A stretch of DNA of 9,782 bases from Desulfobulbaceae bacterium (GTDB taxonomy: Bacteria; Desulfobacterota; Desulfobulbia; Desulfobulbales; Desulfocapsaceae). Both the position numbers and the translations under genes were made by a program. The notes beneath the pieces were generated by a model. That model was not told the origin of the DNA. It did not search any database and saw nothing but the letters and a program-made list of their open reading frames with translations. This document shows positions 1-4,790 of this stretch, piece after piece. The first letter of the stretch is position 1, and each line of letters begins with the position of its first letter. The stretch lies in assembly GCA_030632405.1 (NCBI GenBank), contig DAOVUU010000052.1:1-9782 (forward strand), read 5' to 3'.

Positions 1-2
1 AA

Positions 3-62
3 CTAAAACCAGTACTTGAGGAACTTAACAAAATAATGTATTACTGCCGCGTTAGGTCATAA
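3..62 (+). CDS. possible C-terminal tail of an upstream gene (partial)
   Basis: One reading frame is open from the left edge to a TAA at 60-62 and reads LKPVLEELNKIMYYCRVRS. Nineteen open codons at an edge can easily arise by chance, so this is only a candidate 3' end of a gene lying mostly outside the window. No motif can be recognised in so short a piece. The other two forward frames are closed by stops within the first six codons. Confidence 0.2.
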   Translation, partial: LKPVLEELNKIMYYCRVRS

Positions 63-91
63 TTGATGGTTTTTTTGCTAACCAGTAATCT
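63..91 (+). promoter_or_regulatory. weak sigma70-like promoter candidate for the DUF2279 gene
   Basis: TTGATG (63-68) and TAATCT (86-91) are separated by exactly 17 bases, about 22 bases before the ATG at 114. The -35 box matches the consensus at 4 of 6 positions, but the -10 box at only 3 of 6. It is the best candidate I see in front of this gene, and it is weak. Confidence 0.22.
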
Positions 92-113
92 CTACATGCC
101 GCTCACATAAAAC

Positions 114-1013
114 ATGAAAATTCGAAACCGCTTTTTAAAAGCAACAATTGGCCTGTGCATCCTCGCTCTCTTCACTCCATCCATATCTTCGGCTCAGCAG
201 AACAGTGTAAACTCTGGCAATACTACAGCTGCCCAGCCCTCGCTGAACTATGAAATGAATGATGAACAGGGCTGGTGGTCAAGCCTTCCTAAAGAAAGAA
301 AAATGACTTACACGGTCATTGGTTCAGCTGCCGCAATTGGATTGTGGGGGCTTGCAACCTGGGACTATGGTTCATCCGGCTTCCATAGTGCCGACGAAGG
401 CATGTTTGGAGAAGACTCGAAGTATGGAGGTGCTGATAAACTAGGCCATTTCTGGGCGACATATGCATTTTCCGATGCTCTTACAGGTCTCTATAAAAGT
501 TGGGGCTATGATACACGTAAGGCAAACAATTACGGAGCGCTCTCCGCCTTTCTTGTTCAGTTTGCAATGGAGTTTGGAGATGCAACCAGCGAGACCCAGG
601 GATTTTCCTTTGAAGATATTCTGTTTGATGGTATCGGAGCCTTAACAAGTGTCCTGATGTCCAGATACCCGGAACTGGACCGAAAGATAGACTTCAGGGT
701 CGAATATATATTTAACGTTGAAATTAATAATATTTTTGATGATTACTCAAACCATTTTTATTCCATGGTACTAAAACTTGATGGATTTGATTCCATTGAA
801 AACAGTTTCCTCAAGTATCTTGAATTCAGTGGCGGTTATTACACCCGAGGCTATGATACCGATGAAGTTGACAGAAACAGATCGTTTTTTGCCGGAATCA
901 GTTTAAACTTTTCCAGATTTTTCTATCAGCAGGATTGGAATAAAACAGGAAAAGTTCTTGAATATTTGCAGCTGCCTTACTCGTCACTTAAAGTTTCACA
1001 TGATCTTGACTGA
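114..1013 (+). CDS. exported DUF2279 family protein (YfiM-like), function unknown
   Basis: This 299-aa protein begins with a clear Sec signal peptide: basic MKIRNRFLK, a hydrophobic stretch at about residues 11-22, and a likely cleavage after SISSA (about residue 27). A second hydrophobic segment lies at about 66-82 (YTVIGSAAAIGLWGLATW). The family hallmark is GADKLGHFWATYAFSDALTG at about 106-125, followed by an acidic segment GFSFEDILFDGIG near 164-176. DUF2279 proteins carry this DK-x-GH block and are predicted envelope proteins without known activity. The C-terminal third has alternating aromatic strands (SGGYYTRGYD, FFAGISLNFSRFF), compatible with beta strands in the outer membrane or periplasm. 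No strong Shine-Dalgarno precedes the ATG, but the signal peptide supports this start. There is no evident functional link to the downstream redox genes, and 116 bases separate it from the ferredoxin. Confidence 0.78.
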   Translation: MKIRNRFLKATIGLCILALFTPSISSAQQNSVNSGNTTAAQPSLNYEMNDEQGWWSSLPKERKMTYTVIGSAAAIGLWGLATWDYGSSGFHSADEGMFGEDSKYGGADKLGHFWATYAFSDALTGLYKSWGYDTRKANNYGALSAFLVQFAMEFGDATSETQGFSFEDILFDGIGALTSVLMSRYPELDRKIDFRVEYIFNVEINNIFDDYSNHFYSMVLKLDGFDSIENSFLKYLEFSGGYYTRGYDTDEVDRNRSFFAGISLNFSRFFYQQDWNKTGKVLEYLQLPYSSLKVSHDLD

Positions 1014-1015
1014 TA

Positions 1016-1037
1016 TAGCTGCTAACCAAACCAGCTA
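1016..1037 (+). repeat. short inverted repeat just after the DUF2279 stop
   Basis: TAGCTG (1016-1021) and CAGCTA (1032-1037) form a 6-bp stem with a 10-base loop, immediately after the stop codon. No T-tract follows, so it is not a canonical intrinsic terminator. It may be chance. Confidence 0.25.
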
Positions 1038-1064
1038 CCAAAGGAAAACTGTATAGACCTTTTA

Positions 1065-1091
1065 CGAGCTTGCCTTTCAACAACAAGCTCG
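1065..1091 (+). repeat. perfect 8-bp inverted repeat upstream of the ferredoxin gene
   Basis: CGAGCTTG (1065-1072) and CAAGCTCG (1084-1091) are perfect reverse complements around an 11-base spacer, ending 38 bases before the ferredoxin ATG. It could be a leader hairpin, an operator (for example for a peroxide regulator), or the end of the upstream transcript. No U-tract follows, which argues against an intrinsic terminator. The inverted repeat is seen directly; its role is unknown. Confidence 0.5.
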
Positions 1092-1129
1092 CAATAAATC
1101 AAATAATACAATCAAAAGAGGAAAAACAG

Positions 1130-1321
1130 ATGAAAGCAACAATTACCAAAGAATGTATGGGCGACAGGAACTGTAACAAATTATGTGAAGAAGTTTTTGA
1201 ATATGATGAAGACCAGCTTCTCTCGATAGTAAAATTTGATAAAATCCCTGCACACCTTGAGGCAATAGTACAACAAGCCGCAGACGAGTGTGGAGCAGAC
1301 GCAATTATTATTGAAGAATAG
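1130..1321 (+). CDS. small single-cluster ferredoxin with CxxDxxCxxxC motif
   Basis: This 63-aa protein begins MKATITKECMGD and ends GADAIIIEE, a typical single-cluster bacterial/archaeal ferredoxin fold in length and ends. Ligand positions are Cys9, Asp12, Cys15, Cys19 and Cys54. In this family Cys-x2-Cys-x2-Cys plus a distant Cys bind one [4Fe-4S] cluster. Here the second ligand is Asp, as in Pyrococcus furiosus ferredoxin, where the cluster interconverts between [4Fe-4S] and [3Fe-4S]. Cys19 and Cys54 are followed by Glu and Gly rather than the usual Pro. The ATG at 1130 has a good ribosome site (AGAGGA, about 8 bases upstream) and is preferred over a TTG 60 bases earlier. The stop lies 13 bases before the rubrerythrin start, so the two are almost certainly co-transcribed, and the ferredoxin may be an electron donor to it. 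Confidence 0.85.
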   Translation: MKATITKECMGDRNCNKLCEEVFEYDEDQLLSIVKFDKIPAHLEAIVQQAADECGADAIIIEE

Positions 1322-1334
1322 GCAGGATCATACC

Positions 1335-1910
1335 ATGACCAGTTTCCGGGAAAGTAAAACTGCTCACAATCTGCTGCTCTCCTATTCTGCCGAAGCACAG
1401 GCGCGAACACGCTACAATTTTTTTGCGACCCAGGCCCTGGAAGAAAATTATAAGCAGATTTCGAAGATCTTTGATGAAACAGCTGAGCAGGAATATGAGC
1501 ACGCTCTGAGGTTTTTCAAATTCTTTAATGGCGGAGATCTTGAAATCTGTGGAATATTTCCTGCCGGAGTAATTAAAAACACCCAGGCCAACCTGCTGTC
1601 TTCAGCTGAACTCGAACTTCATGTGCATGACAATATGTACAAAGTTTTTGCACAAGTGGCAGAAGAAGAAGGTTTTCAACGGGCAGCAGATACATTTAAC
1701 GCAATAAATATTGCTGAAAAACATCATGAAATGATGTTTCGAGAGCTTGCTGAAAATTTAGCAGTAGACAGAGCATTTTCCCGCAGCGAACCTATGACCT
1801 GGCGATGTCTGGGATGCGGGTATCTGCACGAAGGCACGGAACCCCCGGATAAGTGTCCGGCTTGTGTAAAACCTCGAACATATTTTGAAATACATATAAA
1901 AAACTGGTGA
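1335..1910 (+). CDS. rubrerythrin (diiron peroxidase with C-terminal rubredoxin domain)
   Basis: This 191-aa cytoplasmic protein is the usual size for rubrerythrin, which reduces hydrogen peroxide in anaerobes. Residues 1-145 form the ferritin-like four-helix domain with diiron ligands Glu20, Glu53-x2-His56, Glu94 and Glu128-x2-His131. Residues 154-191 form a rubredoxin domain with Cys158-x2-Cys161 and Cys174-x2-Cys177. Numbering coincides with Desulfovibrio vulgaris rubrerythrin without gaps as far as I can align by eye. One oddity is the block ELHVHDNMY, where the family has ENHEWTDMY. The redox-mobile ligand Glu97 appears to be Val. The ATG at 1335 was chosen because the protein then starts as the family does and AGGCAGGA precedes it; an in-frame upstream start at 1290 would overlap the ferredoxin. 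It likely forms an operon with the ferredoxin. A gene symbol rbr would be conventional. Confidence 0.92.
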   Translation: MTSFRESKTAHNLLLSYSAEAQARTRYNFFATQALEENYKQISKIFDETAEQEYEHALRFFKFFNGGDLEICGIFPAGVIKNTQANLLSSAELELHVHDNMYKVFAQVAEEEGFQRAADTFNAINIAEKHHEMMFRELAENLAVDRAFSRSEPMTWRCLGCGYLHEGTEPPDKCPACVKPRTYFEIHIKNW

Positions 1911-1945
1911 AAAATTGAGCCACTCTCTGAGTGTAAACAGGGGGG

Positions 1946-1966
1946 GAGAAAAGATTTTCTTTTCTC
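1946..1966. repeat. AT-rich inverted repeat in the convergent spacer
   Basis: GAGAAAA (1946-1952) and TTTTCTC (1960-1966) pair perfectly over 7 bp with a 7-base loop, directly after a run of seven G (1940-1946). It lies between the convergent rubrerythrin and DUF166-like genes, where a bidirectional terminator would be expected. The stem is AT-rich, so termination activity is doubtful. A further small hairpin, CACTC-tct-GAGTG, lies at 1921-1933. Confidence 0.3.
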
Positions 1967-1990
1967 TGTGGTCTCTGTGCACTCTGTGGT
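1964..1990. repeat. three tandem 9-bp CTCTGTGNN repeats
   Basis: Three consecutive units read CTCTGTGGT, CTCTGTGCA and CTCTGTGGT, followed by GAGAAAAT. On the other strand this is an ACCACAGAG-type tract that translates as Thr-Glu-rich spurious peptides. Similar CACAGAG-type 9-bp intergenic tandem repeats occur, to my knowledge, in many environmental bacterial genomes with no assigned function. It occupies the spacer between two convergent genes. Confidence 0.6.
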
Positions 1991-2028
1991 GAGAAAATGT
2001 TGTTTCTGAGTTGTGGGCAAAGCCCGCC

Positions 2029-2703
2029 TTAGATTAGAGAAAGAATACTGTTTATAGCTTTCTGCAGTTCTTTATCATGAATTTTCCCGGCAAAATGAAC
2101 AGGACTCTTACCATAAAGAGGGTCCCATCCTGCTGGATCAGCGGAGCAGAAAAACTGGGTCTCAAGACCTATTTTTCGTGCAGCATCATCTATCGGATGG
2201 CCAATTAATCGCTTTACAACCTCCCAGGTAGCACCACATGGTGCACCTCGAATTACCCTCACCTCCGAAATTATCCCGCCCGAAACCTCTACTTCAAACT
2301 CCGGTGCGCCAAACTTCTCACCATATCTGCCAAGGCCAACCTGCCTTGGAAGACCACATCAGGTCGGTGGAGTCTTGGCCCATTTACTTATAATTTTCTT
2401 TCCTGACGAAATAATCGGAATTTTCTTTTCAGCACAGAGTGCAGCAAGATCCTGTGAGAGGTCCTGATGTTTCAGAAAGTCAAGCACCAGGTCACAGGAG
2501 ATATTCGAAGGAAGGTAGTCGCTGGTGTCATCGAGCACAGGGGGAAGAACTTCATTAATAGAAAACACTTCAAGTTCAAACTGATTACCTCCGTGTTTTT
2601 TCACCCCTGCGATCTTCTGTTCACCGCTTCCATCCTGTTGAAAAATCAACAGCCTCTGGCGGGGAACTATAAGATCGTCATCTTTTTTCATATTGTCTTT
2701 CAC
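2029..2703 (-). CDS. DUF166-like selenoprotein, Sec at in-frame UGA codon 115
   Basis: A 224-aa product is obtained if the TGA at 2361-2359 is read as selenocysteine; otherwise the gene splits into a 114-aa and a roughly 77-aa fragment in the same frame. The N-terminal part has LPPVLDDTSDYLP followed by DLVLDFLKHQDL and a Rossmann-like EKKIPIIS strand. The C-terminal part has FEVEVSGG, GAPCG (Cys156) and a VVKRLIG segment. This order resembles DUF166 proteins, best known from methanogenic archaea and of unknown function. The active-looking motif is PPT-Sec115-Cys116-GLP, where I recall a conserved Cys-containing Phe-Cys-x-Leu segment in relatives. A SECIS-like hairpin follows the TGA. The GTG start at 2703 has GAGG about 8 bases upstream; ATG at 2691 is the alternative. 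The gene lies 15 bases after the 128-aa gene, so it is probably its operon partner. A recently broken pseudogene is the alternative, but both halves look intact. Confidence 0.75.
2326..2361 (-). promoter_or_regulatory. bacterial SECIS element with its UGA selenocysteine codon
   Basis: On the - strand the TGA (2361-2359) is followed after nine bases by CCAAGGC (2349-2343), loop AGGTTG (2342-2337) and GCCTTGG (2336-2330), a perfect 7-bp stem. Below it a U/C mismatch is flanked by four more possible pairs (GUCU with AGAU). The loop carries the G-G-U expected for SelB binding, 18-20 bases after the UGA. The apical AGGU and unpaired U resemble the Escherichia coli fdhF element as I remember it. 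It should recruit SelB and Sec-tRNA to decode UGA. Confidence 0.72.
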
Positions 2704-2718
2704 ACTTTTTACCTCAAA

Positions 2719-3105
2719 CTAGATATCCAGTCTTACCCACCTGGTACAATACCGGTAAGCTGCTTCAAGAATTTTTTTCCTGTTCTGCATTGCATGAATC
2801 AGAACATAAAACTCACCTGTTCTGACTCGACCAATGATCATACCATCACTCAGTTCAATATTTTCCTCGCCACAGACTATGGAAACGGGAGATTTAAGCT
2901 CCTGAATTTCAAGATCTTCATCCTGATATTGGAAATATGCCATCTGTGCCATGGCATGATACTCATGCTTTGCATGGGCTTCATCTTTTACAGTAAACAT
3001 TTTGATGTAGCCTGCTTCTTTCAAAGCGACCTCCGGCACAATGATAATACTAACACAGTCAGTTAGGTTTATATCATCTGACATTACTGATATAGATTTT
3101 CCCAT
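2719..3105 (-). CDS. unrecognised 128-aa protein, operon partner of the DUF166-like selenoprotein
   Basis: I do not recognise this protein. It is a soluble-looking 128-aa mixed alpha/beta sequence beginning MGKSISVMSDDINL and ending RYCTRWVRLDI, with no signal peptide, membrane segment or CxxC motif. A His-rich, acidic middle (AKHEYHAMAQMAYFQYQDED) is the most distinctive stretch. The ATG at 3105 is chosen because a purine-rich GCAGAGAG precedes it. A longer frame from 3153 (144 aa) has no ribosome site and starts in what looks like the leader. Its TAG stop is 15 bases upstream of the GTG of the DUF166-like gene, so the pair is probably co-transcribed from the divergent spacer at 3106-3318. 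A functional association with the selenoprotein is inferred only from this spacing. Confidence 0.65.
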   Translation of the reverse strand: MGKSISVMSDDINLTDCVSIIIVPEVALKEAGYIKMFTVKDEAHAKHEYHAMAQMAYFQYQDEDLEIQELKSPVSIVCGEENIELSDGMIIGRVRTGEFYVLIHAMQNRKKILEAAYRYCTRWVRLDI

Positions 3106-3198
3106 ATTCTCTCTGCCCCGATAACAGATATAAACTGAAGTGTAACTCAGCATCCGATGGGGGAGTATACAAAACTAAATTTTTTTTATTAATCCATA

Positions 3199-3246
3199 AA
3201 TTGGGGAGAAAACATTCTTCTATTCAGTGAAATCACTATCCCAATT
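3199..3246. repeat. nested inverted repeats in the divergent promoter region
   Basis: AATTGGG (3199-3205) pairs with CCCAATT (3240-3246), enclosing the near-palindrome AGTGA-AA-TCACT (3226-3237). They lie in the 213-base spacer between the divergent 128-aa gene and the cyclo-ligase, where both promoters must lie. They may be operators, but no regulator can be named. The rest of this AT-rich spacer, including a T8 tract near 3180, holds nothing else I can support. Confidence 0.35.
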
Positions 3247-3318
3247 ATTCAAAAAAATGTTATCCTGCCCTTTCGATTCTTCACTTTGTTACTACCATAA
3301 AATATCACTGGAAGGCCA

Positions 3319-3900
3319 ATGACAAATCCATCTCAGCTACGAAAAAACATACTCGCTTCCAGGAACAACTTGACAGCAGATCAACTCAGGCAACAGAGCA
3401 TGGCAGTCCATAAAAATATTTTAAACCAGCAGGAGGTTATAAACAGTAAAACTGTTTTTGTTTATGTAAGTTTTCGAAGTGAAGTAGAAACCTTTAACCT
3501 GATAAAAACGTTCCTTAAGCTGGGAAAAACCGTGACGGTCCCGATAACCCGGGTCGACGAAAAGAGGCTGGACGCTATACAGATACAGAATCCGGAACTT
3601 GACCTGGTACCCGGCTACTGCAAAATCCCTGAACCAAAAGAAGAACTTTGCCTCAAATACAAAACAGACCCCGTAGACATCGATATGATCCTGTTGCCGG
3701 GATCAGTATTTGATGAACGGGGTGGTCGTTTTGGCTATGGGGGAGGATACTATGATCGTTTTGTATCCTCTACCCCCAGAGCATTCCGTATCGGTCTTGC
3801 ATTCGACCTGCAGATTATTGAAAAAGCCCCGCTGCAGTCCCATGATGAGATTCTCGATATGATCATAACGGAGACAAGAATTATCAAAGGAAAAAGATAA
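3319..3900 (+). CDS. 5-formyltetrahydrofolate cyclo-ligase (methenyl-THF synthetase)
   Basis: This 193-aa protein converts 5-formyl-THF to 5,10-methenyl-THF with ATP in the cytoplasm, recovering a storage or inhibitory folate form into the C1 pool. The diagnostic block is LLPGSVFD at 125-132 followed by GGRFGYGGGYYDRF at 135-148. The family has VPGVAFD and the G-x-R-x-GYGGGYYDR signature there. The N-terminal helix has LRKNILASRNNL, where family members carry their R/K-rich start, and the C-terminal PLQSHDEILDMIITE matches the usual P-x2-HD-x3-D-x-IITE. Length is normal for the family. GGAAGG lies just upstream of the ATG. It is convergent with the Wood-Ljungdahl accessory genes: its stop is one base from the stop of the zinc-ribbon gene. 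In many proteobacteria this gene sits downstream of 6S RNA, which I do not see here. Common symbols are ygfA, fau or mthfs. Confidence 0.93.
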   Translation: MTNPSQLRKNILASRNNLTADQLRQQSMAVHKNILNQQEVINSKTVFVYVSFRSEVETFNLIKTFLKLGKTVTVPITRVDEKRLDAIQIQNPELDLVPGYCKIPEPKEELCLKYKTDPVDIDMILLPGSVFDERGGRFGYGGGYYDRFVSSTPRAFRIGLAFDLQIIEKAPLQSHDEILDMIITETRIIKGKR

Positions 3901-3911
3901 GTTACTTTTTC
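3890..3911. terminator. possible bidirectional terminator spanning two convergent stop codons
   Basis: GAAAAAG (3890-3896) and CTTTTTC (3905-3911) are perfect reverse complements around an 8-base loop that contains both stop codons (3898-3900 on + and 3902-3904 on -). Each strand therefore has a stem followed by a T-rich arm at the convergence point. The stem is AT-rich and short, so activity is uncertain, but no better terminator exists between these genes. Confidence 0.35.
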
Positions 3912-4078
3912 ACACAATTAGTCTTGGCATCAACCGAACCACCGCAGGCTGGGCATTTTGCGTCCTTATCAACTTCATCAGAAAAAATTTCCCACTCTTT
4001 TCCGCAATCAGGGCACTTGAGGGTACATTCGCTCAGTGCTTTATTACTTTCAAATCCAGGACAATGTGTATCAGCCAT
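3902..4078 (-). CDS. 58-aa zinc-ribbon/rubredoxin-like small protein
   Basis: This short gene encodes 58 residues starting MADTHCPGFES and ending AKTNCVKK. It has two CP-x-C knuckles, Cys22-x2-Cys25 and Cys42-x2-Cys45, spaced like a zinc ribbon or rubredoxin-type metal site, plus extra cysteines at 6, 18 and 55. The aromatic segment KEWEIFSDEVDKD lies between the knuckles. A strong ribosome site, AAAGGAGAAAG, lies directly upstream of the ATG, which makes the gene convincing despite its size. It is the last gene of the cooC cluster, 80 bases after the coiled-coil gene, and abuts the cyclo-ligase end. A zinc- or iron-binding role, perhaps in metallocluster assembly for CODH/ACS, is inference from context; the exact family is not known to me. 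Confidence 0.8.
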   Translation of the reverse strand: MADTHCPGFESNKALSECTLKCPDCGKEWEIFSDEVDKDAKCPACGGSVDAKTNCVKK

Positions 4079-4158
4079 AACTTTCTCCTTTTTTCATTAT
4101 CACTTTTAAAATACGCTTCAGCCGTTAGACAAATCAGCTTTTCCACAGGATCTTTATT

Positions 4159-4332
4159 TTACTCCTGTTCCGATAGTTTAGCCAGAAGATCATCTCTTTC
4201 ATCTTCAAGCACAAGGAGATCCATCATAACCTGTGGTTTAACTGAATGTGCAGGCAATCTTTTCTTTGTTTCTGTTATTTCCGCTTCAAGCTGCAGCAAT
4301 CTCTTTTTAAGCTGCTCTTTATCTGTAATCAT
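4159..4332 (-). CDS. 57-aa coiled-coil protein, translationally coupled to the 140-aa gene
   Basis: The frame encodes 57 residues: a helical N-terminus (ITDKEQLKKRLLQLEAEI), a central RLPAHSVKP, and a second helix (VMMDLLVLEDERDDLLAKL). The pattern of two charged heptad helices around a PAHS turn suggests a helical hairpin. I have an impression of similar short conserved proteins in sulfate reducers, sometimes mislabelled histidine kinase, but cannot verify it; there is no kinase domain here. The ATG overlaps the TGA stop of the preceding gene by one base (TGATG), which indicates translational coupling. No independent ribosome site is obvious. Its cooC-cluster position suggests an accessory role, which is inference. 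Confidence 0.7.
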   Translation of the reverse strand: MITDKEQLKKRLLQLEAEITETKKRLPAHSVKPQVMMDLLVLEDERDDLLAKLSEQE

Positions 4333-4754
4333 CACGAATCCGCAAGAGAAAGTTTTGTCAATGCTTCTTCAATCCACCTCTTTTCCGCGTCAAATGGCTT
4401 ACGCTTAGAGGTGGTATATAAAATTGTATCGCCAAGTCTACGGGACCTGTTGAACATTACAATAACATATCTATCTTTTTCACAAAGCAGATCCTCAACC
4501 CAGAGAACTTTTTCAAGATCTAAAGAAAAGTCTTCGCACACCTGTCGAGCAAATTTCTCTGGATTTTCAGAAATGGACTGTCCATCACCCGTCTTCGAAT
4601 AAACACAGGTATACTGTTTCAGATGTTTTATCCCGCGCTTATCATTTCCTCTGGAAAATATTTTCAGATCATAGGATCCGGGAAACCAGGCGATCGGTTC
4701 CCGCTTATCTTTCTTAGTACCGTCCCAGCTATATCTGCCGTTAAACAGTGTCAT
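4332..4754 (-). CDS. unrecognised 140-aa protein downstream of cooC
   Basis: I do not recognise the family. The 140-aa product is soluble and basic, beginning MTLFNGRYSWDGTKKDKREP, with a WFPGSYDLKIFSRG segment near residues 23-36 and a helical second half containing EDFSLDLEKVLWVEDLL and AEKRWIEEALTKL. There is no signal peptide or transmembrane segment. Of its three cysteines (in YTCVY, RQVCEDF and DLLCEKD), none form a CxxC motif. It starts 36 bases after the cooC stop and its own stop overlaps the next start, so it is embedded in the cooC operon. No strong Shine-Dalgarno precedes the ATG; a tiny 11-codon frame ending TAATG sits directly upstream. An accessory role in CODH/ACS maturation is plausible only from position. 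Confidence 0.7.
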   Translation of the reverse strand: MTLFNGRYSWDGTKKDKREPIAWFPGSYDLKIFSRGNDKRGIKHLKQYTCVYSKTGDGQSISENPEKFARQVCEDFSLDLEKVLWVEDLLCEKDRYVIVMFNRSRRLGDTILYTTSKRKPFDAEKRWIEEALTKLSLADS

Positions 4755-4790
4755 TAGGGATGGACTCTTTCAATTGTATGATTTTCCATT

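Noticed and set aside
1290..1334. Upstream in-frame start for rubrerythrin
   Set aside because: It would overlap the ferredoxin gene and add 15 residues not seen in the family; the ATG at 1335 has its own ribosome site.
1724..2020. - strand frames opposite the end of rubrerythrin
   Set aside because: They run through the rubrerythrin rubredoxin domain in antisense; their Thr-Glu-rich start is just the translated 9-bp tandem repeat.
2029..2703. Interpreting the DUF166-like locus as a pseudogene or as two separate genes
   Set aside because: Frame is unchanged across the single TGA, both halves look conserved, a Cys follows the TGA, and a SECIS-type hairpin sits at the expected place. No other stop or frameshift is present.
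2467..3066. 199-codon open frame on the + strand
   Set aside because: It is antisense to both - strand genes, lacks a ribosome site, and reads as hydrophobic and aromatic low-quality sequence. The - strand products have recognisable motifs or ribosome sites.
3106..3318. 6S RNA upstream of the folate cyclo-ligase
   Set aside because: 6S RNA often precedes this gene in proteobacteria, but this spacer is too short and AT-rich and shows no long closing stem with a central bubble.
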